In this document: one piece after another, positions 7,216 to 19,259 of the stretch
Position numbering within the stretch: position 1 is the first letter of the stretch
How the letters are laid out: each line of letters begins with the position of its first letter
From: Poriferisodalis sp965205175
GTDB lineage: Bacteria > Actinomycetota > Acidimicrobiia > Acidimicrobiales > Poriferisodalaceae
NCBI RefSeq assembly: GCF_965205175.1
Contig: NZ_OZ242038.1
Span: 2,170,001-2,234,000 of the forward strand
DNA: 64,000 nt
Direction of reading: 5' to 3'
Program-made: the position numbers and the translations under genes
The notes under the pieces: model-generated
The model's database searches: none
Told to the model about the DNA's origin: nothing
Seen by the model: only the letters and a program-made list of their open reading frames with translations

Positions 7216-9665
7216 GGCCTGCCGATGGCCGCCGGCCGACCTCATGTGCGCAGGCACGTACGCAGGCGGTGTCCACATTGCCGGCGGATCTGCTGGCTGC
7301 GCGCGACATCACCCCGGACGAATTTCAGATCGAGGCATTCGCCGTGCTCGACCGCGGAGAATCGGTGCTGGTCACGGCGCCGACATCGTCTGGCAAGACG
7401 CTGGTGGCCGAATACGGGATCGCGACGGCATTGGAGCAGGGACAGCGAGCCGCCTACACAGCGCCGACCAAGGCGTTGTCGAATCAGAAGCTGCGCGAAC
7501 TGAGCTCGTGGCTGGGCGCTGATCGAGTAGGCCTGCTCACCGGCGACAACGTCGTGCGCCCGCACGCCGACGTCGTGGTGATGACCACCGAAGTGCTGCG
7601 CAACATGATCTACGCCGCTTCGCACCACGTCGCGCAGTTCGGTCTCACGGTGCTCGACGAGATCCACTATCTCCAAGACCCGTACCGCGGCGCCGTCTGG
7701 GAGGAGATCATCATCAGCGCACCCGCGCACATGCGACTGGTGTGCCTGTCGGCAACAGTCAGCAACGCCCGAGAACTCGCCAGATGGATCGATGCCACCG
7801 CGGGCGCGTGCAGCGTAGTGGTCTGCTCGCAGCGTCCCGTGCCGTTGGAGGACCGCTTCCTGCTGTTCGATCGGCACAGCCGCCGGCTGGTCGATGTGCC
7901 GACGCTTCGAGACGGAGGTCAGAGCCCTGAGTTCGAGCGGGTGGCGGCACAGGCGAGCGTTCGCGCAGACCGTCGCCATCGGCATCGTCGCACCGGCATG
8001 CGGCCGGCCCGTCCACGACGCTCCGAGGTCGTCGAGCACCTGACGGCGGCGGGCAGGCTGCCGGCCATCGTCTTCGTCTTCTCTCGTCAAGGCTGCGACG
8101 ATGCCGCACGGTCGCTGGTCGCGGGCGGGGTGGCATTCCTCGATGGACCCGAGCAGCATCGGGTGCGCCAGATTGCGACGGCTCACACGTCGCACTTCGA
8201 GCCGAGGGATCTGGCAGCGCTGGGCTACGACGACTGGCTGAACCAGCTCACTGCCGGTGTTGCGGCGCACCACGCCGGCTTGATGCCGGCCTTCAAGGAA
8301 GCCATCGAGGAGTGCTTTGCCGCCGGGCTGCTGGCGGTGGTGTTCGCGACCGAGACGCTGGCGGTGGGCGTGAACATGCCGGCGCGATCGGTGGTGGTCG
8401 AGCAGCTCAGCGGATACCGCGGTGAGGGCTTTGCGCTGCTGACGCCGGGTGAGTACACCCAGCTCACCGGTCGGGCGGGCCGCCGCGGCATCGACGAGGC
8501 GGGCTATGCCTACACGCTGTGGCAGCCGCATCTGGACTTCGCCGAGACGGCCCGGCTGGTCGCGAGCAACGAATTCGAGCTCGAATCATCGTTCCGGCCC
8601 ACGTACAACATGGTCGCCAATCTCATGGCCAGCAGGACGCGGGACGAAGCAGTGGACCTCTTGGCGCAGTCGTTTTCCCAGTGGCGGGCAGATCGGCGGG
8701 TAGGCCAGTGGACGGAGCGGCTCGATGCCGAACGCGCCGAGCTGCGCACGGCCCGGGCGCGAGTGAGGTCGATGGGCGGCGGACGCGGTCGCCCACGGTC
8801 CCAGGCAGCAGCACGCGGCCCGTCGGCGCGTTCTGGCCGACACCGGCGCGGCGAGCCGTCATCGTCGCAGGGTCAGCGACACCTCATCGAGGCCGAACGT
8901 CACGTCGAGCAGGTTGCGGCGAGAGTGAGCCGTCTGAAGGAGCGGATCAAGCTCGCCGAAGGAGGACTGGTCCGCCGGCTCGATGCCGTGAGCGACGTGC
9001 TGAACGCCTTCGAGTGCGCAGACGGCTGGTCGCTGACGCCGACCGGTGACTGTCTGAGGGCGGTCTTCCACGAGTCTGACCTGCTCACCGTGCTGTGCCT
9101 GCGCGACGGCGTGTTCGACCATGTCGAGCCGGCGCAGCTGGCAGGCCTGGTGTCGCTGCTGACCTACGCGCACCGCAGCAGCCAACCGCCTCCCGCGCCG
9201 TGCTATCCGGACCAGGACTCTCGGACCCGAGCCGCGCACGTCTTCGAGCTAGCAGCCCAGATCCGCCGCGCCGAGCACCAGCGCGCCATGGCGACATCAC
9301 GCGCGCCGGACGCGTCCTTTTTTGCCACGGTGTACGCATGGGCCGACGGGACGCCCTATGCCGACCTGCGCCTCAGCGATGCAGGCACCGACCAGATGCT
9401 GCCAGGCGGCGACTTCGTCCGCCAGATGCGACAGCTCATCGATCTGCTCGACCGAATTGCCGATGTCGCGCAGCAGCAACGTACGCGGCGTGTGGCAGCC
9501 GAAGCTCGCCAAGCGCTCGATCGCGGCGTGGTGGCCTCGGTGGTACACGTCGGCGACGACGCAGCAGCTATTCCAGCAGCCGGGCCAGTGTGGGCTGCAA
9601 CGCACGGCGGACCGGACAGGTTTGCCCCGGTGCCTGTGGTGAGGCGCACACGCAGGCTGTCGTGA
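7212..9665 (+). CDS. helY: DEAD/DEAH-box Ski2-like helicase HelY
   Basis: Superfamily 2 helicase of the Ski2/Mtr4 type, likely acting on RNA. Walker A (APTSSGKT) is near residue 60, the DEIH box (VLDEIHYL) near 149, then CLSATV. The C-terminal RecA domain has FATETLAVGVNMPARSVV and QLTGRAGRRGIDE. A DSHCT-type C-terminal domain follows. The region around residues 515-560 is an Arg/Gly/Ser-rich insert of low complexity. The 817 residues are slightly shorter than mycobacterial HelY. It overlaps tatC and the next gene by 4 bp each, so it sits inside a coupled operon. Confidence 0.93.
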   Translation: MRPADGRRPTSCAQARTQAVSTLPADLLAARDITPDEFQIEAFAVLDRGESVLVTAPTSSGKTLVAEYGIATALEQGQRAAYTAPTKALSNQKLRELSSWLGADRVGLLTGDNVVRPHADVVVMTTEVLRNMIYAASHHVAQFGLTVLDEIHYLQDPYRGAVWEEIIISAPAHMRLVCLSATVSNARELARWIDATAGACSVVVCSQRPVPLEDRFLLFDRHSRRLVDVPTLRDGGQSPEFERVAAQASVRADRRHRHRRTGMRPARPRRSEVVEHLTAAGRLPAIVFVFSRQGCDDAARSLVAGGVAFLDGPEQHRVRQIATAHTSHFEPRDLAALGYDDWLNQLTAGVAAHHAGLMPAFKEAIEECFAAGLLAVVFATETLAVGVNMPARSVVVEQLSGYRGEGFALLTPGEYTQLTGRAGRRGIDEAGYAYTLWQPHLDFAETARLVASNEFELESSFRPTYNMVANLMASRTRDEAVDLLAQSFSQWRADRRVGQWTERLDAERAELRTARARVRSMGGGRGRPRSQAAARGPSARSGRHRRGEPSSSQGQRHLIEAERHVEQVAARVSRLKERIKLAEGGLVRRLDAVSDVLNAFECADGWSLTPTGDCLRAVFHESDLLTVLCLRDGVFDHVEPAQLAGLVSLLTYAHRSSQPPPAPCYPDQDSRTRAAHVFELAAQIRRAEHQRAMATSRAPDASFFATVYAWADGTPYADLRLSDAGTDQMLPGGDFVRQMRQLIDLLDRIADVAQQQRTRRVAAEARQALDRGVVASVVHVGDDAAAIPAAGPVWAATHGGPDRFAPVPVVRRTRRLS

Positions 9666-10291
9666 CGATTCGACGCGGTGCCCAGTGGGGCGCCGGCTGC
9701 CCGCTGCCCGACGGGGCGCCCATTGCCGCGACCAATGCCGAGCTGCGACGGCTGGTCACCTGCCAGATGCGTGGCGACGCGCCGACCGTGCCCGTCGGCG
9801 TGGTGGGCGGCGATCTGTGGCGCGTGGTCGGCGCTCCGCCGGGCGGTGTCGAACGCCTGCGAGGTGCACGCGCCCGAACGGCGCCGATCGATCTCATCGA
9901 GGTAGCCATCGAGGGCCACCTCCGTTGGGCATGTGTCGGAGTCGTTGCGCGCCGCTCGTGGTGGCGCGGACCGGTGGTGGCGGCCGCGAACGTGGACCGG
10001 CTCGGGGAGTGGCGCATCGCTCCTGCAGCTCACCCCAACGACGGGCGTATGCACGTGGTCAGCACCGGAATCGACCAGCGTCCGCTCAGCGTGACCCAGC
10101 GGGTGCTGGCGCGGCGCCGGCTGCGGTCGGGCGCTCACGTGCCGCATCCGGCGATCTCCGTGCAGCGCGTGCGACGAGCCGAATTCCGGTTCGACCGCTC
10201 GCTGGCGGTGTGGCTCGACGGCGAGCGAGTCGGCGAGTGCCGCACGCTGACGGTCTCGGTCCGGCCCGGTGCTGCTGCCATCGCCTACTGA
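9662..10291 (+). CDS. Diacylglycerol kinase/YegS C-terminal-lobe-like protein
   Basis: A 209-residue protein resembling the beta-rich second lobe of lipid kinases of the DagK/YegS type. It shows NVDRLGEWRIAPAAHPNDG, matching the family's loop before the last sheet, and a terminal VWLDGERVGECRTLTVSVRP that matches the usual DGE-containing end. The N-terminal GGDGT nucleotide-binding lobe is missing, so kinase activity is doubtful. The GTG start overlaps the helY stop (GTGA), which decides the start within a longer frame. The product may be a lipid- or nucleotide-binding remnant fold; the assignment rests on motif resemblance only. Confidence 0.55.
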   Translation: MTIRRGAQWGAGCPLPDGAPIAATNAELRRLVTCQMRGDAPTVPVGVVGGDLWRVVGAPPGGVERLRGARARTAPIDLIEVAIEGHLRWACVGVVARRSWWRGPVVAAANVDRLGEWRIAPAAHPNDGRMHVVSTGIDQRPLSVTQRVLARRRLRSGAHVPHPAISVQRVRRAEFRFDRSLAVWLDGERVGECRTLTVSVRPGAAAIAY

Positions 10292-10378
10292 GCCGTGCGA
10301 TGGTCCCCGGGCTGCGCGCCCACGGGCCGTACCATCACCGAGCAGTGCCGCACTCTTGCTCCAGGTGCCGGTGATCCG

Positions 10379-12094
10379 GTGATCCACTACGCCGCTGAGA
10401 CGTTCACACCGGGCGAACGAGACGTGCTGCGGCGGTACGTGACGAACCTGCACTTGCCGGTCTTCGCACTCGTGAATCTTCCCGAGGTCGTCAAAGGAGC
10501 GCTCTTCGCGCGCTATTCCAGGTCGCACAAGACTCTGCGGCGGCTGCTGCTCGACGAGTTCGTGGACGACCTGGACATCTCAGGCGACGAGTCCATCGAC
10601 GCCACCGCGGGAGTGGCCCGCGCCGAACAGCTGTACCAGCGCGTCTTCGTGGAGTACGGCGACGATTCGGTGGCCCAGCTCGGAGCAGTCCATCTCGCTT
10701 GCGAACAGGCATCCAACGTGCTCACCAAGGTGCTGGAGCGGGGACGGCTGATGTCGTACCTGGAGCAGTCCACCCGCTATTTGGCGTACGACGAACGCGT
10801 TCACGGTCGCTATCGGTACCACCGTCCTCCGGGGGTGACCAATTCGCCGGCCGGCACCCGCTACGTCGGCGACATCGACACGATGTTCGACGCCTACGGC
10901 GCGTTGGTCCGCCGGCTGGGCGCATGGCTCGCCGAACATCGCGGCGCGAAGGCGAGCCATGGCTCGGCGGGCAGCGCTGCAGCGTCTGGCGTCCCCGCCG
11001 GGGGGGATCTCGCCCGGCGCCGCGCCCTGCGGGCACAGGCGTTCGATGCGGCACGCGGCTTGCTGCCGGCGGCCAGCCTGTCCAATGTCGGCATTTTCGG
11101 CAGCGGCCAGGCCTACGAGGCGCTGCTGCTGAGAATGCGGTCACATCCGCTGCCAGAGGCGCGCAGCTACGCAGCGTTGATGCTGACTGAGCTGCGCAAG
11201 GTCATCCCGTCGTTTCTGCGCCGGGTCGACCAGGCAGAGCGCGGCGTGGTGTGGTCGGCGTACTTGGAAGCCAATCGCACGGCAATGGACGACGTCGCCC
11301 GGGAGCTGTTCGGCGACGAAACGCCGCAACCGGTGCCCGAAGTGGTGCTGAGCGACTGGGATCCAGCCGGCGAGGACAAGATGCTGACGGCGATGCTGTT
11401 TCCTCACACGGACCTGCCCGAATCGCAGATTGCAAGCCGTGTCGCCCAGATGACCGAGGCTCAGCGGCTGGACTTGGTGCGTCGGTACGTCGGCGAACGC
11501 TCCAATCGCCGGCATCGGCCGGGCCGAGCCCTGGAGCGGATCGACTACCGGTTCGACGTGCTGGCCGATTACGGGAGCTTCCGCGACCTGCAGCGTCACC
11601 GCCTGCTGACCATCGAATGGCAGCCGCTGACACCGCATCACGGCTACGTGGTCCCAGCACTCGTGGAAGCCGCCGGCGGAGGCGACGCCTACGACGACGT
11701 GATGGAGCTGTCGGCCGATCTCTATGGCGCACTCGACGAGGTCGCGGGACCGCTCGAAGCCTCGTATGCCGTTGCCATGGCCTATCGGGTGCGCTACAGC
11801 ATGCAGTTCAACGCTCGAGAGGCCATGCACCTCATCGAGCTGCGTTCTCAGCCGCAGGGCCATCAGGATTATCGGCGCATCGTGGCCACGATGTATCACC
11901 ACATCGCGGAGACCGCTGGTCATCGTGCCGTGGCTGCGATGCTGTCGCATGTAGACTTGTCCGAAGGCACCTTGGGGCGCCTGAGCGCCGAGCAGGACAC
12001 GGTGCGACGGCGCTCGGCAGTACCTGCGTCGTCGCACCCAGCCTCAGCGAACACCCCCTCGCCGCCTGCAGCCGCGCGCACGACGACGGACTGA
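10379..12094 (+). CDS. Two-domain FAD-dependent thymidylate synthase (ThyX)-like protein
   Basis: The protein resembles the long, duplicated ThyX-like family of actinobacteria and Chloroflexi. The beginning (IHYAAETFTPGERDVLRRYVTNL) and LVNLPEVVKGALFARYSRS are family hallmarks. A second ThyX-like half carries FRDLQRHRLLTIEWQPLTPHHGY and AMHLIELRSQPQGHQDYR. The canonical ThyX signature RHRxxSxNExSxRY is not intact in either half, so thymidylate synthase activity is not assured. A start at GTG 10379 places the family beginning at residue 1 (571 residues); the frame is also open from GTG 10295. A low-complexity insert with a run of seven G lies near 11000. Confidence 0.75.
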   Translation: MIHYAAETFTPGERDVLRRYVTNLHLPVFALVNLPEVVKGALFARYSRSHKTLRRLLLDEFVDDLDISGDESIDATAGVARAEQLYQRVFVEYGDDSVAQLGAVHLACEQASNVLTKVLERGRLMSYLEQSTRYLAYDERVHGRYRYHRPPGVTNSPAGTRYVGDIDTMFDAYGALVRRLGAWLAEHRGAKASHGSAGSAAASGVPAGGDLARRRALRAQAFDAARGLLPAASLSNVGIFGSGQAYEALLLRMRSHPLPEARSYAALMLTELRKVIPSFLRRVDQAERGVVWSAYLEANRTAMDDVARELFGDETPQPVPEVVLSDWDPAGEDKMLTAMLFPHTDLPESQIASRVAQMTEAQRLDLVRRYVGERSNRRHRPGRALERIDYRFDVLADYGSFRDLQRHRLLTIEWQPLTPHHGYVVPALVEAAGGGDAYDDVMELSADLYGALDEVAGPLEASYAVAMAYRVRYSMQFNAREAMHLIELRSQPQGHQDYRRIVATMYHHIAETAGHRAVAAMLSHVDLSEGTLGRLSAEQDTVRRRSAVPASSHPASANTPSPPAAARTTTD

Positions 12095-12099
12095 GGCTC

Positions 12100-12612
12100 A
12101 TGGAGGTCACTGCTGTGCCGGCCGACGGGGAACACGTGGCTGCGCTGGCTGCGCTGGCTGCACAGGGCGTTGCCGAGCAGGCCGATGCCCGCGGCGGGTG
12201 GCTGTGGTCGCGCCGAGAAGTGCGCACAACGCCGTTCGGCGAGAGCTTGCAGGCGGCACTCGACGATCCTGACCAAGCCGTGTGGGTCGGACTGATCGAC
12301 GGTGTGCCGATGGGCTACGCCGCCGTCGCCTTGGAGACACTGCACTCAGGAGAACGGCTCGGACGCGTCACGGACCTCTATGTGACCGCGGAGGCTCGCG
12401 ACGTCGGCGTGGGGGAGACGCTGATCGGGGAGGTGCTGGCATGGTGCGAGGGTCAGAGCTGTGTCGGGGTGGACTCGTTGGCACTGCCCGGCAACCGGGC
12501 GACCAAGAACTTCTTCGAGACGTTCGGCTTCACTGCGCGCCTGCTGGTGCTGCACCGACCGCTGTCGCCCCAAGGCGGCTCGCCTCTCAGACGCCCGCCC
12601 CAGCCGCAGTGA
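12100..12612 (+). CDS. GNAT family N-acetyltransferase
   Basis: A 170-residue acetyltransferase of the GNAT fold. The central region reads VWVGLIDGVPMGYAAVAL (beta 2-4) and RVTDLYVTAEARDVGVGETLIGEVLAWCE, where the RxxGxG/A acetyl-CoA loop is degenerate (ARDVGVGE). It continues with GVDSLALPGNRATKNFFETFGFTARLL, the usual late strand and helix. The acceptor substrate is unknown. It starts 5 bp after the ThyX-like gene and its stop overlaps the Nudix start (GTGA). Confidence 0.85.
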   Translation: MEVTAVPADGEHVAALAALAAQGVAEQADARGGWLWSRREVRTTPFGESLQAALDDPDQAVWVGLIDGVPMGYAAVALETLHSGERLGRVTDLYVTAEARDVGVGETLIGEVLAWCEGQSCVGVDSLALPGNRATKNFFETFGFTARLLVLHRPLSPQGGSPLRRPPQPQ

Positions 12613-13022
12613 GCGCACCTGTCCCTCACGTCTGCGTCGGCGGTGTCGCCGTGCGGGAAGCATCGGTGCTGTTGGTCCGCCGCGGGAACCCGCCCGCCGC
12701 CGGCCGGTGGGCATTTCCCGGCGGGCGCGTCGAGCCGCAGGAGAGCTTGAGCTGCGCGGTCGAACGCGAAGTCGCCGAGGAAACCGGGCTCGAGGTGCAA
12801 TGCGGCGAGCTCATCGGCGTCGCCGAGCACATCAGCGACAGCCGGCACTACGTGATCTTGGACTACGCCGTGGAGTGCTCGCCCGTCGCCGTGCCGACAG
12901 CTGGCGACGATGCCGCAGAGGCTCGGTTTGTGAGCTTCGCCGAGCTGGAGTCCGGTTCGCTGCCGCTCTCAGTGGGGATGCGCGAGTTCCTGGACCGCTA
13001 CGTCCTCAGCATCAGGCGCTGA
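12609..13022 (+). CDS. Nudix hydrolase
   Basis: A 137-residue Nudix protein. The Nudix box is complete: G-RVEPQ-E-SLSCAVE-REVAEETGLEV, fitting Gx5Ex7REUxEExGU. Family members hydrolyse nucleoside diphosphates linked to another moiety; the substrate cannot be told. The start at GTG 12609 overlaps the GNAT stop, which decides it. The last 54 bp overlap the 3' end of the convergent Arg-rich gene, an unusually deep tail-to-tail overlap. Confidence 0.93.
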   Translation: MSAPVPHVCVGGVAVREASVLLVRRGNPPAAGRWAFPGGRVEPQESLSCAVEREVAEETGLEVQCGELIGVAEHISDSRHYVILDYAVECSPVAVPTAGDDAAEARFVSFAELESGSLPLSVGMREFLDRYVLSIRR

Positions 13023-14438
13023 TTCGCCGGCGTCCGCGTTCTCGGCATCGGCGTTCTCGGCATCCGCGTTCTCGACATCCGCATGTCGGCGGCCGCTTCG
13101 CTTCGGCCGACGACGGCTCGCCGGCGCGGGCGCCACGCCGAGAGCAGCAGCAACCTCCGGCAGCCGGCTGGCGAACTTGCGAGCAGCCTCGAGGAGTTCC
13201 TCGGCAGGCGCCGCGGGGATGTTCGGCAGGACTATGTAGGGACGTATCGGCGAGAAGGCTGCCGCTTCGAGCACCACGGCAATCCGATGCTGCGAGTTGC
13301 CCGTCCCCAACGCAGCATTCGCCTGCGACGTCAGCTCCTCCGCGATTTCCGGCGGCAGCGGCGCACCTGCTTTGGGGGGCCGAGAACTGAGCCGCAGCGC
13401 TCGCACGACCCGGCCTTGGGCCAAGGTTTCGCGCAGCTCGAGGTGCCATTCCTGCTGGCTCTGTTCGACGCGCCGGTTCAGCCCGGCTCGGATCGTCTCG
13501 GCCAGCTCCCGCGTCTGGGCATCGCGGGCAAAGTCCTCAGCCGCCACGACCACGGACCGCAGATCGCGCAGGTCGACTCGGTCGATGCCTGCGAGCGCGG
13601 CATCGGCACGGTCTCGCCACTCGGCCATCTGCACCCGTCCGACCAGCGATTCTGCGAGTGACAAGAGACCGTCGGCGGGGACTTCGGACGCTCCGGCGGC
13701 TGCTGCCCTGCGGTTCTGTTCGGCGATCTCGGCACGCACAGCAGCGAGGCCACCGCGCGCAACCTGTTCCGCGACGATCCGCTGCTCGGCCGGCAAGGAG
13801 GCGAACAGCGCCTCTCGATGCATGCGCCCTGGCCGCAGCTTGGGCGCTCTGGGCCGTGACGGGCTGTCGGGCGACTCCGGCTTCGGCTGAGCGGAGTCGT
13901 GGCGGGTCTGCGATGCGCTTCGGTCACTGCTGTCGCGCTTGGGGCCGTCTCGCCGTCTTCGCGGTCGTTGTTCGTCGCGCTCGCCGCCTGGCACGGCGTC
14001 TGTCGAAGCCTCTCGACGCCGGCGCTGCGACTCGCGTGTGCCTCGTGCGCCCTGCGTGTTCCGATTCCCGCCGCGGTCACGCTTGCGTTGTCCGTCGGCG
14101 CCACGCTTGGGGCTGCCGCGGTCTGGGGCGTCGGTCGCCGAGGATGCGGCAGTGGATGTCTCCTTGCGCTGAGCCTCCTTGCGCTCGAACGTACCCAGCA
14201 GCTCGATGCGTTCGCTGGGCGGACGACCGCTTCGTGCCTTGGGCGGCAGGACCGCGGTGACGAAGATGCCGTCGATCTCGAACGCCGCGTCGACTCGCAG
14301 GACATCGCCCGCCGCAGCGTCGCTCGGCGCCAACTCGCCGTCGAGCAGGCCCTTGGGCTGCTTCGCGCCTGCGGCGCGCCATGTCCACGAGCCGTCCTCG
14401 CGTCGGCTGGTCAGCTCGATGTCGAGGCGCGGACTCAC
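12969..14438 (-). CDS. Arg-rich conserved hypothetical protein
   Basis: A protein of about 489 residues, started at GTG 14438 (SPRLDIELTSRREDGSWTWRAAG), where family-like sequence begins. The N-terminal 80 residues look like a small beta domain (GDVLRVDAAFEIDGIFVTAVLPP). Residues about 85-210 are a very Arg/Ser/Asp-rich, disordered linker suited to binding nucleic acid. The second half is helical (PAEQRIVAEQVARGGLAAVR; ESLVGRVQMAEWRDRADAAL) and recalls DUF349-type helices. The C-terminus carries a tandem ENADA repeat. No enzyme motif is seen and the function is unknown. It diverges from parC. Confidence 0.7.
   Translation of the reverse strand: MSPRLDIELTSRREDGSWTWRAAGAKQPKGLLDGELAPSDAAAGDVLRVDAAFEIDGIFVTAVLPPKARSGRPPSERIELLGTFERKEAQRKETSTAASSATDAPDRGSPKRGADGQRKRDRGGNRNTQGARGTRESQRRRREASTDAVPGGERDEQRPRRRRDGPKRDSSDRSASQTRHDSAQPKPESPDSPSRPRAPKLRPGRMHREALFASLPAEQRIVAEQVARGGLAAVRAEIAEQNRRAAAAGASEVPADGLLSLAESLVGRVQMAEWRDRADAALAGIDRVDLRDLRSVVVAAEDFARDAQTRELAETIRAGLNRRVEQSQQEWHLELRETLAQGRVVRALRLSSRPPKAGAPLPPEIAEELTSQANAALGTGNSQHRIAVVLEAAAFSPIRPYIVLPNIPAAPAEELLEAARKFASRLPEVAAALGVAPAPASRRRPKRSGRRHADVENADAENADAENADAGESAPDAEDVAVQELAHPH
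13036..13080. repeat. Three 15-bp tandem repeats inside the Arg-rich gene
   Basis: GCGTTCTCGGCATCG is repeated three times with one or two changes. Read on the minus strand it gives repeats of the pentapeptide (D/E)NADAE near the C-terminus of the protein. The unit is in frame, so copy number could vary without breaking the gene. Confidence 0.9.
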
Positions 14439-14663
14439 GGGAACTTCACCAGCACTCGCCGCAGCACTTGCCGAAGCGTAGTCCTTGCCGCAGCGGCAGC
14501 GACCAAAAGACGGTGCAGCCCGGCGTCTGGGCCGTACTCTCGCCCGCGAGCCCGTTTCCGCCTGCCGGCTTGTGCATGCGGGCACGAACGGCGGGCACGA
14601 GCGGCGCGCACGGTGGCCCGTCCGCTCTGCCGGTCCGCCCTCCACAGCCGAAAGGTCCCCGTC

Positions 14664-17155
14664 ATGGCCGCACCTACCGCACCTGCTGAGATTGCCCGTG
14701 AGATTCGCGACACCGACGTCGCCGACGAGATGCGGAACTCGTTCATGCCCTACGCGCTGTCGGTGATGACGGCCAGGGCGATTCCCGACGTTCGGGACGG
14801 TCTCAAGCCAGTGCAGCGCCGGATCCTGTTCGTCATGGACGACCTGGGTCTGCGACCAGGGACACCGTTCCGCAAATCGGCCGGCGTCGTCGGGGAGGTG
14901 ATGGGCAAGTACCACCCCCACGGCGACAATGCGATTTACGAAGCGATGGTCCGCATGGGCCAGAGCTTCTCCATGTCGGTGCCGCTGGTGGCGCCGAAGG
15001 GGAACTTCGGGAGCCTTGACGACCCTCCGGCTGCGTACCGCTACACCGAGGCTCGCCTCACGGAGGCGTCGATGACGATGGTCGCCGGCATCGACGAGGA
15101 CACGGTCGACCTCGTGGCCAGTTTCGACGGCGAGCGGTCAGAGCCGTCGTGCCTGCCTGCCCTGCTGCCGAACCTGCTGGTCAACGGTGCGAGCGGCATC
15201 GCGGTAGGCATGGCGACCAACATGGCACCGCACAACCTGACCGAAGTCGCGGCGGCCATCAAGCTGGTGCTGCGCCGTCCGCAGCGCAAGCCCGGCACCG
15301 ACGCGCTCATGAAGGTGCTGCCCGGTCCCGATTTCCCGACCGGCGGCATCGTCGTCTGCGACGAGCAGCTCACCGAGGCATACGAACGAGGTCGCGGATC
15401 GGTGCGCATCCGGGCCGAGGTCCACCTGGAACCGATGACGGCAACCCGGCAGGCCATCGTGGTGACCGAACTGCCCTACACGGTGGGTCCTGAGCGTGTG
15501 CTCGCCAAGATTCGGGCGCTGATGAAGACCGGTCAGCTCGACCAGGTCGGCGAGGCAGCGGACCTGTCGGACCGAGCCGGCGGGCTGCGTCTGGTCATCG
15601 AATGCCGACCGCACGCCGACCCGCACCAAGTGTTGGCCGAACTGTGGCGCAAGACGCCACTGGAGGAGTCGTTCGGCATCAACAACGTGGTGCTGGTTGG
15701 CGGAGTGCCGCAGACCCTCGGTGTCAGGGAGCTGTGCGAGCAGTACATCGCTCATCGGCTCGACGTCATCGTCCGACGCACGCAGCACCGTCTGGCGCGG
15801 GCCCGTGAGCGTGAGCACATCGTCGAAGGGCTGCTCATCGCGCTCGACGACATCGACACGGCCATAGCCGTTATTCGCAGCTCGGCCGACGTGGGGACGG
15901 CGCGTGCCGCGCTGACGGCGCGGCTTCGCCTCACCGAGGTGCAGGCCAACCACATTCTGGACATGCAGCTGCGGCGACTGACCGGCTTGGAGACCCAGAA
16001 GCTGCGAGATGAGCTGTTGGACCTGCGTGCTGCAATCGCTGCATACCTCGCCACGCTGGAATCCGACGAGCAACGCCGTCAGATCATCGCCGACGAGCTC
16101 GACGAGCTGGTCCAGCGATTCGGCACACCCCGTCGTAGCAGGCTGGTGGACCGCGCACTGCTCGATGCCCGAGCAGAGCGGCCTGCCGGTGCAGCGGCGC
16201 TGTCGGACGGCGGGGGAGGGGCCCAGTGCGCGTCGCCGGCGGGAACTGCTGCGGCGGGCGTCGGACCCGGAAGCGTCGTGGGTGTCAGCACGGTGACGCT
16301 GTCCACCTCGGGACTGCTCGGGCGCCGTCACGCCGAGGATCCGCTCTCGGCGAAGCCGGGCCGCCACGACGTGTTGGTCGCCTCAATCGTCGTGTCCGAT
16401 CTCGAGCAGGTGACCGTGCTGACCGATCACGCGCGACTGTTCGCCATCGCCGTTCGGGACATCCCCGAGATGGCCCGTGGCAGTCGAGGCGCCTCTGCCG
16501 GCGAACTCCTCGACCTGTCGCGCGGCGAGCGGATCGTGGCGCTGTGGTCCGCCGACGCCGACACTGACCACTTGGCACTGGTGGCCCGCGGCGGCAGCGC
16601 CAAGCGTGTGGAGACAGCGGCGCTGCTGTCGCGTCGCGACGGCACCTCCGCTATGCGGCTCGCCGACCGCGACCGGCTCGTGGCAGCGTTCGCGGCGTCG
16701 GCCACAGCAGAGCTGGCGGTGATGTCGAGCGCCGGCCGAGTGCTTCGCACTGCATGCGAGGAGATTCCGCTGCGGAGGCCCGATGCCGGGGGAGTGAACC
16801 TCATCAGCCTTGCCCACGGCGCCACAGCGCTGGCCGCTGCGCCGATCGCCTTCGGCTCGCTTGCGGTCGCCGTCACCGACGAAGGGACGCTCAAGGTGAC
16901 TGCAATGTCCGAAGTGCCGGCCCGACGTCGGGGCGGCGCAGGTTCGCCGGTGGTGCGCTTCGGCGGCTTTGAGACCTGCGTCGCCTACGCGTGGATCGGC
17001 CTGGACCGTCAGATTGCCGCGGTCGTCGCTGCCGACGGTGACGGAAAACGGCTCGACCCCACGCCCGCACGCCCTGAGCTGGTGCCTACCAAGCGCAACC
17101 TGCGGGCTCGGCTCGCCGGACCCAAGATCGTGGCCCTCGGCCAGGACCGGTTCGC

Positions 17156-17159
<4 letters not shown>
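14664..17159 (+). CDS. parC: DNA topoisomerase IV subunit A (ParC-type)
   Basis: Breakage-reunion subunit of a type IIA topoisomerase. The winged-helix region starts at FMPYALSVMTARAIPDVRDGLKPVQRR. The active tyrosine is Tyr127 in AYRYTEARL, and GKYHPHGDNAIYEAM is the quinolone-pocket segment. A C-terminal beta-pinwheel begins after about residue 545. The 831 residues and A-before-B order with parE favour ParC over GyrA, since gyrB-gyrA usually sits beside dnaA, but the sequence alone does not settle this. It starts at ATG 14664 with AAAGG upstream; the upstream open frame is antisense shadow. The stop overlaps parE (ATGA). Confidence 0.88.
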
Positions 17160-19192
<2,033 letters not shown>

Positions 19193-19259
19193 GCATCACC
19201 GGCTGGGCATCAAAGGCTGGGCATCGAGCGCCGCTCGCTCGGCCAATCTCACAACGCCG

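Noticed and set aside
13899..14663. N-terminal extension of parC suggested by the open frame
   Set aside because: It is antisense to the Arg-rich gene and lacks topoisomerase similarity; the family start is at 14664.
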